Of a stretch of 64,000 nt of DNA, positions 1 through 8,133 are shown piece after piece (the stretch's first letter is position 1; each line of letters starts with the position of its first letter). The notes under the pieces were generated by a model, which searched no databases, was not told where the DNA came from, and saw nothing but the letters and a program-made list of their open reading frames with translations. The stretch covers positions 434,001 through 498,000 of the forward strand of contig CAWBXD010000014.1 of assembly GCA_963792705.1 (NCBI GenBank). The letters are read 5' to 3'. The position numbers were made by a program, and so were the translations under genes. Source of the stretch: JBBQVS01 sp963792705. Lineage in GTDB: Bacteria > Chloroflexota > Ktedonobacteria > Ktedonobacterales > Ktedonobacteraceae.

Positions 1-1
1 C

Positions 2-268
2 GTAGGCGGCGATCCGGCTATCTTCTGGTTCTTAAGTCACTTAAAGCCACACGATACGCTTTCTGTGGTCACTGTGGGACAGCAAGAACTGCGATTCTCC
101 GTCGATCATGTTGTACGTTATGCGGCGAACGCTTCAAGTAGTGATGTACTGGGTGCGGTCTTTGGACCAACAACAGCCCATCATCTTAATTTGATTACCT
201 GTAGTGGAGTTTGGACAGGGAATGGTTACGATGAACGGTTGGTTGTGTTTACTACACAAGTGAGATAA
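2..268 (+). CDS. Sortase, C-terminal part (cut by window start)
   Basis: The frame is open from base 2 to the stop at 266-268, giving the last 88 residues; the start lies outside the window. The segment carries the sortase signature: the strand LNLITC with the catalytic cysteine, followed about 18 residues later by ERLVVFT with the active-site arginine. Sortases of this kind (class E/F style) are membrane-tethered transpeptidases that join surface proteins to the wall or trim them at an LPxTG-like signal. The catalytic His would lie upstream, outside the window. The substrate is unknown; the WxL-type surface genes near 22-24 kb are not obvious sortase substrates. It converges with the acyl-CoA dehydrogenase, with a long hairpin between. 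Confidence 0.8.
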   Translation, partial: VGGDPAIFWFLSHLKPHDTLSVVTVGQQELRFSVDHVVRYAANASSSDVLGAVFGPTTAHHLNLITCSGVWTGNGYDERLVVFTTQVR

Positions 269-274
269 AAGATA

Positions 275-338
275 CTTGTATGGGACGTAATGACGAGACC
301 GTGCAGATGCACGGTCTCGTCATTACGTCCCATACAAG
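275..338. terminator. Long perfect hairpin, bidirectional terminator
   Basis: Perfect 31-bp inverted repeat (275-305 with 308-338) around a 2-nt centre, filling the space between the convergent sortase and acyl-CoA dehydrogenase stops. Its position suggests two-way transcription termination, but the stem is far longer than a usual intrinsic terminator and there is no long T run. Confidence 0.8.
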
Positions 339-344
339 CAGTAC

Positions 345-1535
345 TTACACGAATGCGCTGATACCAGTGATGGCTTGACCAATGATCAGGGTGTGAATAT
401 CATCGGTGCCTTCATAGGTGAAAACCGACTCCAAGTTGTTCATATGGCGACTGATGGGGTATTCCAGCGTGATACCATTCGCACCGAGAACTGTTCGTGC
501 TTCACGTGCTGTCTTTATGGCCTCACGCACATTGTTGCGCTTAGCAACCGAGATTTGTACAGGGTGAAGCAAGCCTTCGTCTTTGAGACGCCCAAGTTGG
601 AGCGCAAGCAACTGGCTCTTTATCAGTTCCGTTGCCATGATTGCAAGTTTTTGTTGCACGAGTTGGAAGCTGGCAATCGGCTTTTTGAACTGGATGCGCG
701 ATTTCGCATACTCAAGAGCCATCTCGTAGCAAGCACGAGCCGCCCCAGTAGCACCCCAGGCGATACCAAAGCGTGCTTCGTTGAGGCACGATAGCGGTCC
801 TCGCATACCGCGTACATTTGGCAGCATGCTTGTGGCAGGGACGCGACACTCATCGAAGTGCAATTCCGAGGTGATAGAGGCACGTAATGAGAGTTTGTGG
901 TGAATGTCGTTGGTACTAAAACCAGGCGTACCGCGCTCCACAAGGAAACCACGCACACCATCTTCGGCCTTTGCCCATACAACGGCGACATCAGCAATAC
1001 TGCCGTTGGTGATCCACATTTTTGCGCCATTGAGCACGTAGGAGTCACCATCACGGCGCGCAGAGGTAATCATGCTGCCAGCGTCACTGCCAAAGTCTGG
1101 TTCGGTAAGGCCAAAACAGCCAATGATTTCGCCTTTCGCCATGCCTGGCAACCAACGCTGCTTCTGCTCTTCTGAACCGAAGGCGTGGATTGGGTACATT
1201 GCTAATGAGCCTTGTACAGAGACGAATGAGCGCAGACCGCTATCACCAGCCTCTAGCTCTTGACAGGCAAGTCCATAACTCACAGCACTCAGACCAGCAC
1301 AACCGTAACCTTGTAGGTGCATACCCAGTAAGCCAAGTTCAGCGACTTCGGGAATGAGGGTTCGCGGAAATGTGCCTGCCTCAAAGTGCTCGCCGATGAT
1401 TGGAAGCACACGATCACGCACAAATTGGCGTACAGTGTCGCGTACCATTCGCTCCTCTTCGGAAAGTAGATGGTCTATATTATACAGGTCGGAGGCAGAA
1501 GGCATCTGCACTTTCGGTTCGGCGGTTGTTGTCAT
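345..1535 (-). CDS. gcdH: Glutaryl-CoA dehydrogenase family acyl-CoA dehydrogenase
   Basis: 396 residues, full length for an acyl-CoA dehydrogenase. The N-terminal helical domain is followed by CFGLTEPDFGSD and the WITNG segment of the FAD-binding beta domain, then the C-terminal helical domain ending NNLESVFTYEGTDDIH. The glutamate in YEGTDDIH (residue 375) sits where glutaryl-CoA dehydrogenase has its catalytic base, and the ending TLIIGQAITGISAF closely resembles the GCDH tail. Expected reaction: oxidative decarboxylation of glutaryl-CoA to crotonyl-CoA in lysine/tryptophan breakdown, passing electrons to ETF. A broader acyl-CoA specificity cannot be excluded. It stands alone. The ATG at 1535 follows a purine-rich AAAGGGA. 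Confidence 0.85.
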   Translation of the reverse strand: MTTTAEPKVQMPSASDLYNIDHLLSEEERMVRDTVRQFVRDRVLPIIGEHFEAGTFPRTLIPEVAELGLLGMHLQGYGCAGLSAVSYGLACQELEAGDSGLRSFVSVQGSLAMYPIHAFGSEEQKQRWLPGMAKGEIIGCFGLTEPDFGSDAGSMITSARRDGDSYVLNGAKMWITNGSIADVAVVWAKAEDGVRGFLVERGTPGFSTNDIHHKLSLRASITSELHFDECRVPATSMLPNVRGMRGPLSCLNEARFGIAWGATGAARACYEMALEYAKSRIQFKKPIASFQLVQQKLAIMATELIKSQLLALQLGRLKDEGLLHPVQISVAKRNNVREAIKTAREARTVLGANGITLEYPISRHMNNLESVFTYEGTDDIHTLIIGQAITGISAFV

Positions 1536-1645
1536 GGTCGTGTATAATCCCTTTCGTGATAGTACCTATAGATGCTCCTCGGCGAGCAACACTTGTAGTA
1601 TTATATCTCAGACGACCATCTATATGTTATAGTGAAGTGAAAATG

Positions 1646-1725
1646 CAGGGAGACCGCGAGGACCTTCCCCCTACATCTAGGGTACTTGGTGAACGTGTAA
1701 GGGGAAGGTCCTCGCGGTCTCCCTG
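1646..1725. repeat. 25-bp inverted repeat in a divergent intergenic region
   Basis: Perfect 25-bp arms at 1646-1670 and 1701-1725 with a 30-nt spacer; ends read CAGGGAGACC and GGTCTCCCTG. It lies between two divergent genes, so it is not a terminator for either. The flanking 1536-1830 shows nothing else clear. A degenerate relative with the same CAGGGAGACC end is at 35960-36027. Confidence 0.8.
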
Positions 1726-1830
1726 TTTGCCAGAATCTTCTCTATTTTTATGAAACTTACGGGCAATACATGCGTATTACCTGTAATAATCATCTGTTGA
1801 GAGCGTTTAAGCTACTTTAGAAAGGCTTGT

Positions 1831-2475
1831 ATGCCCAAGGCATTCAAACGACGCACGTACCGTTCGACACTGGTGCGACGCTATTTGAGAACTGATCTCC
1901 CTATGGTTTATTATGCATTGATTGCTACTGTAATAGGCTTTTCTCTGGCCTGGTTGTTCTCCACTACTATTCATGTGTCAAAGGGCGGTAGTTTCACGTT
2001 TACCTCTCCACAAGCAAATGGATACACAGTTGTAGGTCCTCCAACGGTTGACGCGAATTTCATCAATAATGTGTTAGCGCACTACCACTCACCGGCGATG
2101 GGCAAAGGGAAGGTACTTTATGACGATGGGGTGAAATATAATATCGATCCCGCGTTTGCCCTGGCTTTTTTTATGCAGGAGAGCACATTTGGGACACAGG
2201 GTATTGCGAGGGCGACACACTCACTTGGCAATATTCGCGCAACGGCTGGCTATCCAAATTATGGTGGCTATCGCCTCTATTCTTCCTGGGAAGAGGGATT
2301 TGTTGACTGGTATAAGCTCATTGCCAATTTGTACATTGGACAATTGGGACTATCTACCGTCGATCAAATAATCCCTGTCTATGCGCCAAGTTCCGATGAT
2401 AACGATGAAAGCGCATATATTCAAAATGTGAAGAATGCAGTAGATACATGGCGCAATGGAAATGTTGAGGTATGA
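1831..2475 (+). CDS. Membrane-anchored glucosaminidase-domain protein
   Basis: 214 residues. A basic N-terminus (KRRTYRSTLVRR) precedes one membrane span (about residues 25-45, VYYALIATVIGFSLAWLF), leaving the rest outside. The body matches the mannosyl-glycoprotein endo-beta-N-acetylglucosaminidase/FlgJ-like fold: FALAFFMQESTFGTQG contains the catalytic glutamate, followed by SLGNIRATAGYPNYGGYRLYSSWEEGFVDWY. Such enzymes cleave N-acetylglucosamine linkages in peptidoglycan, so a wall-remodelling or autolysin role is likely. The ATG at 1831 follows AGAAAGG. A tRNA gene follows about 125 bp later. Confidence 0.8.
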   Translation: MPKAFKRRTYRSTLVRRYLRTDLPMVYYALIATVIGFSLAWLFSTTIHVSKGGSFTFTSPQANGYTVVGPPTVDANFINNVLAHYHSPAMGKGKVLYDDGVKYNIDPAFALAFFMQESTFGTQGIARATHSLGNIRATAGYPNYGGYRLYSSWEEGFVDWYKLIANLYIGQLGLSTVDQIIPVYAPSSDDNDESAYIQNVKNAVDTWRNGNVEV

Positions 2476-2529
2476 GACCAAAGTGGAAATGATACTCGCA
2501 TCTACTCTTTTTTCCACTCGTCAAAATGC

Positions 2530-2558
2530 TTGACAAATCCCTACTCATCTGATAATAT
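2530..2558 (+). promoter_or_regulatory. Promoter of the tRNA-Arg gene
   Basis: TTGACA (2530-2535), 17-bp spacer, TAATAT (2553-2558): a near-consensus housekeeping sigma promoter ending 43 bp before the tRNA. The context GCTTGACAAA recurs at the tRNA-Glu promoter. Confidence 0.75.
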
Positions 2559-2601
2559 GTTTTTACAGTGAAGGACCAAGTAAAGACTTTCACACCTGTT
2601 T

Positions 2602-2674
2602 GTACCCGTAGCTCAGTGGATAGAGCGATAGATTGCGGATCTATAGGCCGGAGGTTCGATCCCTCTCGGGTACG
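2602..2674 (+). tRNA. tRNA-Arg, anticodon GCG
   Basis: Full cloverleaf: acceptor GTACCCG/CGGGTAC, D stem GCTC/GAGC, anticodon stem ATAGA/TCTAT around loop TTGCGGA, and T stem GGAGG/CCTCT with one G-T pair and loop TTCGATC. The anticodon at 2635-2637 is GCG, reading CGC (and CGU) as arginine. Most bacteria instead use an ACG anticodon converted to inosine, so this is unusual. CCA is not encoded. Confidence 0.93.
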
Positions 2675-2680
2675 CTTTTT

Positions 2681-2715
2681 TGTCGGAGTGGCATCTACGC
2701 CACTCCGACATTTTT
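2681..2715 (+). terminator. Intrinsic terminator after tRNA-Arg
   Basis: 12-bp perfect stem (2681-2692 with 2699-2710), 6-nt loop, followed by a T run. Confidence 0.85.
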
Positions 2716-2863
2716 GATTTACAGGCATTTTATCTATTCTTGATTTCAGGGAAAACTACGCTACGCCAAAGCAAGTCAGCTCTTAATTTCACACTCATCT
2801 CGCGTTTATCTTACATAAGATAAACGAAACATAGTATATTGTCTAAGATAAAAAGCGAAAAGG

Positions 2864-3154
2864 ATGTGTGAATTGGAGCTAATGCTTACTCTCTTGCTGG
2901 TCCTATCAGCAGTAGTACTGCCTATCTTAATACGTGTGCTTACAGGCAAGAAGAGGCGAAATATACCATGGCCGCCTATGGGCTTGCTTGCACAAGGACC
3001 ACGTTACCGCTCTGGCGCGATTACGTATAATCAAATTCGGTCAGGAGTACGCACTAACGTAGAGGTTGAAAACCCGAATACACCCCATAGTGCGCGATAC
3101 AAAAGAAGACATAATTCTAAAAAGCACAAGGAAACGAAACCGTGGATGAATTAA
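2864..3154 (+). CDS. Small single-span membrane protein, unknown
   Basis: 96 residues with no family I recognise. One hydrophobic segment near the N-terminus (LMLTLLLVLSAVVLPILIRVL) is followed by a basic, polar tail, so the tail is probably cytoplasmic. Start is uncertain: ATG 2864 directly abuts AAAAGG, while in-frame ATG 2882 has GGAG only 3 nt away. The stop is one base before the ROK kinase ATG, so the two are probably co-transcribed and translationally coupled. Confidence 0.6.
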   Translation: MCELELMLTLLLVLSAVVLPILIRVLTGKKRRNIPWPPMGLLAQGPRYRSGAITYNQIRSGVRTNVEVENPNTPHSARYKRRHNSKKHKETKPWMN

Positions 3155-3155
3155 A

Positions 3156-4028
3156 ATGACGATTGCATCTGTGCAAAACAATGCCGTGTACGTTGGCATA
3201 GATATAGGCGGCACCAATACACGCATCGCGCTTTTTCAAACGCTGGATGCACCACAATGCGACATCATCGCACGGTTCCCCACGTTTCCTAGTTACGACC
3301 AGCAGATGCAGCAGAGTATAACGGTATTGCAAAACATACAGCAGCAAATCGCTGGTATAGGTGTCTCCATTGGCGCACGAATAGCGAAGGATGGACAAAC
3401 AATCATCTTTGGGCCAAACGTGCCTGATTACATTGGCAAGTCGTTTGCACAGGACCTCGCAGAGCGTTTTGGCTGTCCAATACGTTTAGCCCATGACACG
3501 GTGTGTGGGCTATTAGGTGAACAAGCGTTTGGCAGCATTCAACATGAGGAGCGATGTGCCTATCTGACGGTCTCGACAGGGACGGGTGCGGCAATACATC
3601 TACAAAAATTGGGGATGCGCCTGACGGTCTCTATTGAAATTGGGCATCAGTTACTTGACGGCAATACGCGGCGATGTCTGTGTGGGCAGATAGGTTGCTT
3701 GGAAACATACACAGGTGGGAGACAGCTAGAGTTACGCATGGGCAAACCCTTGACACAGGTTACAGACCCCACTTTTTGGGAAACGTTTAGTGAGAAACTC
3801 GCATTGGGACTTGTCAATCTCGCTCAGCTAGCCAAGGTCGAGACAATCGCGGTAAGCGGCGGTATCGTGCTTTCTCGCCCTTTCTTGCTAGGACGTATAC
3901 AAGCACATGTCAACCAGAAGTTGAAAGGGGCAACGCTCATGTTACGGCCTGCATTACTTGGCGAAAATGCACCGATAGTTGGGGCAGCTTTATTGTTAAG
4001 AACGCCAGAAGAAACAATTTTGCATTGA
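3156..4028 (+). CDS. ROK-family sugar kinase (glucokinase-like)
   Basis: 290 residues. The N-terminal phosphate-binding motif GIDIGGTNTRIALF is present, as are STGTGAAI and the ROK zinc/substrate region EIGHQ followed by CLCGQIGCLE (three zinc cysteines and the conserved Glu). The family phosphorylates glucose, mannose, N-acetylglucosamine or similar sugars with ATP; no DNA-binding domain is present, so this is a kinase rather than a ROK repressor. The exact sugar cannot be read. The first residues MTIASVQNNA precede the fold, which starts at VYVGID. It follows the small membrane protein with a 1-nt gap. Confidence 0.85.
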   Translation: MTIASVQNNAVYVGIDIGGTNTRIALFQTLDAPQCDIIARFPTFPSYDQQMQQSITVLQNIQQQIAGIGVSIGARIAKDGQTIIFGPNVPDYIGKSFAQDLAERFGCPIRLAHDTVCGLLGEQAFGSIQHEERCAYLTVSTGTGAAIHLQKLGMRLTVSIEIGHQLLDGNTRRCLCGQIGCLETYTGGRQLELRMGKPLTQVTDPTFWETFSEKLALGLVNLAQLAKVETIAVSGGIVLSRPFLLGRIQAHVNQKLKGATLMLRPALLGENAPIVGAALLLRTPEETILH

Positions 4029-4040
4029 ATTTACTGGTAG

Positions 4041-4090
4041 TGGACATAATAGAACGGGTATAGCAGGGCAAGCCCGTTCTATTATGTCCA
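4041..4090. terminator. Hairpin terminator between convergent genes
   Basis: 18-bp perfect arms (4041-4058 with 4073-4090), 14-nt loop. The right arm overlaps the last codons and stop of the flavoprotein on the minus strand. Confidence 0.8.
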
Positions 4091-5281
4091 TTCCCCTTGA
4101 TGCCGGGCGGCCTCCTTCTTCATGTTCTGCCACGAGACATTACGCCAGCGAAATCTGGATAACGAGGGGTTTGGCTTTCCTTCAGCAGCGTCAGCGATTA
4201 GTCCACCTAAAAGTGGCGCAAATTTGAAGCCATGTCCGCTATCACCTGTAGCGACCGTGAGACCTGCCCATTGAGGATGGCGATCAATCCAGAAATCTCC
4301 ATCTGGAGTATCAACATATAGACAACGCCGTGTGCTCACAATAGGCGCATCGTATAGTGCAGGAAAAGTCGCAGCAAGGAATGTACGTAATCGTTCTACA
4401 TCGTTGGCAGTCACCACTCGCTCATCTTGCTCAGGATGGAGGACTTGCCCTACGCTATGGTTGGCGATTTTAACGACTTGCTCTCGTGGATGAAAAGGAA
4501 AACCATACCACCCTGTCCGTGCTATATCGGCAGTGAAAACAGCAAAATCAGGTGAGGTAAAAAGCGTGGGATCAGTTGGCTTGAGATGGAACACAGGATG
4601 TCCAGTGACCTTCAGAATTGCTGCAAGGTCGTGTACAAGCAGTGCAGTCCATGCACCAGACGCGACAACAACGTGCTCAGCGTGAAAAGTCTGTCCAGAA
4701 CGAGTGCGTACTCCACGTACACGAGACCCCTCTTTGATCAAGGCTTCAACCATTTGATCGGGATAGAGCGTAATTCCTCTTGCCTGAGCGAGCCGAACGA
4801 GCGCGGCCACCACACGACCACTTTCCGCATAACCTCCTTGTGCATGAAAAAAGCCATCAACAAAGGCTCCTGGTTTCCATGCTGGAAAGCGTCGAGAGAT
4901 AGCATTGTCTGTTAGGCGTTCAGGAACGTGGCCGCGTTTACACAGCAGTTGATAACTCTCATACTCAAAGCCACCTAGAGACATTGGAGTCCGAGCAAGC
5001 ATAAGCACTCCCACATCATGAAAGAGTGCTTCACCAAGTTCCTCATTCCACTGTAGCCAGCCCTGATATGCCTGTTCCGCTAGTGCCATGTACATTTCAT
5101 CAGGGCCATATTCTATGCGTACTATCTTGCTAATATCGGTTGAGGCAGCTAAGGGATGAGGCAAAGGACCTGGGTCCAACACGGCAACAGAATAGCCGCG
5201 TTTGTGCATTTCCAACGCGGTCGTTATGCCAAAGATACCGGAGCCGACGATAAGAACATCAAACGTATCTGTTTTGCTCAT
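4082..5281 (-). CDS. Sarcosine-oxidase-like FAD-dependent amine oxidase (DAO superfamily)
   Basis: 399 residues. The N-terminal Rossmann FAD motif DVLIVGSGIFGITTALEMHKRG is followed by SKIVRIEYG, a central substrate domain, and a C-terminal RRCLYVDTPDGDFWIDRHP ... GDSGHGFKFAPLLG. The layout matches monomeric sarcosine oxidase/N-methyl-amino-acid oxidase/pipecolate oxidase, and the Cys in RRCLY is where those enzymes carry covalently bound flavin. Expected reaction: oxidation of a secondary or N-methyl amino acid with O2, releasing H2O2. The substrate is not readable. Single gene, divergent from clpC. Confidence 0.82.
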   Translation of the reverse strand: MSKTDTFDVLIVGSGIFGITTALEMHKRGYSVAVLDPGPLPHPLAASTDISKIVRIEYGPDEMYMALAEQAYQGWLQWNEELGEALFHDVGVLMLARTPMSLGGFEYESYQLLCKRGHVPERLTDNAISRRFPAWKPGAFVDGFFHAQGGYAESGRVVAALVRLAQARGITLYPDQMVEALIKEGSRVRGVRTRSGQTFHAEHVVVASGAWTALLVHDLAAILKVTGHPVFHLKPTDPTLFTSPDFAVFTADIARTGWYGFPFHPREQVVKIANHSVGQVLHPEQDERVVTANDVERLRTFLAATFPALYDAPIVSTRRCLYVDTPDGDFWIDRHPQWAGLTVATGDSGHGFKFAPLLGGLIADAAEGKPNPSLSRFRWRNVSWQNMKKEAARHQGEWT

Positions 5282-5313
5282 ATGTAGTGGTCTCCCAACC
5301 TTGATGGGATGGG

Positions 5314-5370
5314 TTTCGTAGGGACCACATTGATGGCGCCCTGGACGCCATCAATGTGGTCCCTACGAAA
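5314..5370. repeat. 25-bp palindromic element of the GTAGGGACC type
   Basis: Perfect 25-bp arms (5314-5338 with 5346-5370), 7-nt loop, ends TTTCGTAGGGACC / GGTCCCTACGAAA. It lies between divergent genes, so it cannot be a terminator for either neighbour. Shared ends link it to the elements at 21300, 31641-31848 and 49754. Nothing else is evident in 5282-5551. Confidence 0.8.
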
Positions 5371-5564
5371 ACTTGTGCTATCAAAGTATAACACAGAGTA
5401 TTTGTTAGGATAGGAAAGGACTTTTGGCATGCATTTCTGTACTAGAGGTCCTCTTACCCTTGCCAAGTATGCTTCATTCCCGATAAAGAACAGTAGAACA
5501 TGTGAGTGTGTTGTGGTGGTGAGGAAGAATAAAAAAACTGTGTTCTTGTAGAAGGAGTGGGATT

Positions 5565-8063
5565 GTGAGCACATCAAATAAGTATACCTCAGAGGCACGT
5601 CAAGCGTTCGCGTATGCTCGTGAAGAGGCGGTACGCCTTAGACATAGATCAGTTGGACCAGAGCATTTGTTACTGGGACTGCTTAAACTAAACAACACAT
5701 TAATCGAGAGCTTATTTGTTTCGCTACATGTAAGTACGCTACGAGTCGCGCAAGCCGTAGAATTTGTGGTGGGACGCGGGACGAAAGCATATATCTCTGA
5801 TCCAGCATTAAATACTGCCGCTCGCCACGTTATTGCCTATGCCGAGGCCGAGGCAGCAAGAATGGCAAGCGAATTAATTGACGTTGAGCATCTTCTGCTT
5901 GGTATCTTTGGCGAGGAGAATGGCCTGGCGGCAGGTGTCCTAGGCAGTTTTACCATGTCTATAGAGGCAACACGTCAACAGCTTGCAACCATGACCACAA
6001 TAGCAGACGAGCAGGTAATATACTCTAAACAATATCAAGCCCGTTATGACGCTACACCAACACTCAATCAGGTCAGTCGTGATCTTACTGGTGCCGCGCT
6101 TGCAGGCACACTTGATCCTATGATTGGTCGTGAAGATGAGTTAGAACGCACCATGCAAATTCTTTCGCGCCGCTCAAAAAACAATCCTGTACTGCTTGGA
6201 CCGGCAGGCGTTGGGAAAACGGCCATCGCGGAAGGACTTGCTCAGCGCATTCTGGATGGTCAGGTTCCTGATACGCTTTGCAACAAGCGCGTCATCGCGC
6301 TCGATGTGGCGATGCTTACCGTTGGTACCAAGTTTCGTGGTGATTATGAAGAGCGGCTCAAGAAAATCATGCAGGAGATTCTAACTGACAAAGGGATTAT
6401 CATTGTCATTGACGAACTGCATACGCTGATGAGTAGCGGAGTTGCAGAGGGGTCGATAGACGCTGCAAACCTTTTCAAACCTATGCTAGCACGCGGTGAG
6501 TTTCAGTGTATTGGAGCGACGACATACGATGAATATCGCAAAACGGTAGAGAACGATCCAGCGTTAGAGCGACGCTTTCAGCCAATACAGATACGTGAGA
6601 CCAACGCGCAAGAGACGGGTGAGATTCTGCGTGGGTTACGCCCGCACTACGAGGCGTTTCACCATGTCACGATTAGCGACGAAGCGTTAGTAGCAGCGGT
6701 ACAGATGTCTTCACGCTATATTCAAGGCCGTTTTCAGCCAGACAAGTCTATCGACCTGATAGACGAGGCGGCGGCACATATTGGCGTACAACGTACCGTG
6801 GTGCCGGATGAAATTCGACAGGTACGCGACGAAATTGTAATGATACAACGTGACAAAGAGCATGAGATTCGTCAGCATAATTTCGCGCTCGCCTCACTCC
6901 ACCGCACACGCGAATTACGTTTGCGTCAGACGTTACAAGCTCTTGAGTACACGTGGCGTACAGAGCAACAAGCGCACCTCTCAGTGGTAGGGGAGCAACA
7001 GATTGCTGAGATTGTTGCAAAGTGGACAGGCATTCCTGTAGCACAGATTGCGGCAGAAGAGGCACAACGCCTACTCGTGCTGGAAGAAGAGTTACATAAA
7101 CGCATCATTGGACAACATGAGGCGGTTCAAGCCGTAGCAAGAGCAGTACGACGGTCACGAACGAACTTGCGTGATAGTAATCGTCCAGTTGGCTCATTCC
7201 TCTTCGTCGGTCCAACTGGTGTGGGCAAAACCGAGTTAGCACGTGCATTGGCAGGAACGCTTTTCGGTGATGAGAACGCGATACTCAAACTTGACATGTC
7301 CGAATTTATGGAGGATCATATGGTTTCGCGCCTTATCGGTTCTCCTCCTGGTTATGTTGGTCACGATAGTGCAGGTCAGTTAACCGAGGCGGTGCGTCGT
7401 CGCCCATATAGTGTTGTCTTGCTTGATGAGATTGAGAAGGCACATCCAAAAATCTTTGATCTGCTATTGCAAATCCTTGACGATGGATGCCTAACAGACA
7501 CTCATGGGCATATGGTAGACTTCCGTCATACCATTGTGATAATGACATCGAATATAGGGACGGCACATCTAAATGCAAATGGCATCGCCTTCACAACACG
7601 TCGTCACAGCCGTGAAGAAGAGGAGGCAACAGCCCATGAGCGCATGCGAGATGCGGTTATACCTGCATTAAAAGCGTCGTTCAAACCTGAACTCCTCAAT
7701 CGTATCAATGAAATTGTGCTTTTCCACGCGTTAGAGCAAGCACATCTTAACAAGATCGTGGATATCATGATTGTACAAACTCAAAAACGTCTTGCCGAAC
7801 AATCTATCACAATGGAGGTAAGCGCAGAGGCGCGCCACCTACTGGTGAGACGTGGCTATGATCGTGTCTATGGAGCGCGTCCACTTCGCCGTACCGTGCA
7901 ACGTGTGCTAGAGGACATGCTGGCAGAGGCGATTTTGCAAGGGACGATTGTACAGAACGATGCAGTTGTTGTTGATGTGATTGATGATCAATTGAGACTC
8001 CATCAAACGACACCAATGATAGCGGAGATGGCAACAACAAACAGTAAATACGAGGCGGCGTAA
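5565..8063 (+). CDS. clpC: ClpC-type AAA+ unfoldase
   Basis: 832 residues, GTG start with AAGGAG 7 nt upstream (5552-5557). Two N-terminal Clp repeats occupy about residues 5-145. The first AAA+ module has Walker A GPAGVGKT near 212; a short helical middle domain follows (about 425-490), as in ClpC and unlike the long ClpB M-domain. The second AAA+ module has GPTGVGKT near 549, then SPPGYVGH and LLDEIEKAH. The family unfolds proteins and feeds them to ClpP. The ClpP-docking loop, usually VGF/LGF, reads I-A-F (about residue 673). mcsA, mcsB and ctsR are not adjacent, so it stands outside the classical Firmicutes operon. Confidence 0.88.
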   Translation: MSTSNKYTSEARQAFAYAREEAVRLRHRSVGPEHLLLGLLKLNNTLIESLFVSLHVSTLRVAQAVEFVVGRGTKAYISDPALNTAARHVIAYAEAEAARMASELIDVEHLLLGIFGEENGLAAGVLGSFTMSIEATRQQLATMTTIADEQVIYSKQYQARYDATPTLNQVSRDLTGAALAGTLDPMIGREDELERTMQILSRRSKNNPVLLGPAGVGKTAIAEGLAQRILDGQVPDTLCNKRVIALDVAMLTVGTKFRGDYEERLKKIMQEILTDKGIIIVIDELHTLMSSGVAEGSIDAANLFKPMLARGEFQCIGATTYDEYRKTVENDPALERRFQPIQIRETNAQETGEILRGLRPHYEAFHHVTISDEALVAAVQMSSRYIQGRFQPDKSIDLIDEAAAHIGVQRTVVPDEIRQVRDEIVMIQRDKEHEIRQHNFALASLHRTRELRLRQTLQALEYTWRTEQQAHLSVVGEQQIAEIVAKWTGIPVAQIAAEEAQRLLVLEEELHKRIIGQHEAVQAVARAVRRSRTNLRDSNRPVGSFLFVGPTGVGKTELARALAGTLFGDENAILKLDMSEFMEDHMVSRLIGSPPGYVGHDSAGQLTEAVRRRPYSVVLLDEIEKAHPKIFDLLLQILDDGCLTDTHGHMVDFRHTIVIMTSNIGTAHLNANGIAFTTRRHSREEEEATAHERMRDAVIPALKASFKPELLNRINEIVLFHALEQAHLNKIVDIMIVQTQKRLAEQSITMEVSAEARHLLVRRGYDRVYGARPLRRTVQRVLEDMLAEAILQGTIVQNDAVVVDVIDDQLRLHQTTPMIAEMATTNSKYEAA

Positions 8064-8078
8064 TAGAGCATAGTCAAT

Positions 8079-8133
8079 GTTCATACACAGCAACAACAAA
8101 ACCTCTGCGGTTTTCCTGTTGCTGTGTATGAAC
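8079..8133. terminator. Hairpin terminator between convergent genes
   Basis: 17-bp perfect arms (8079-8095 with 8117-8133). The loop contains a second small stem AAAACC/GGTTTT (8098-8114), making a two-storey hairpin. Confidence 0.8.
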
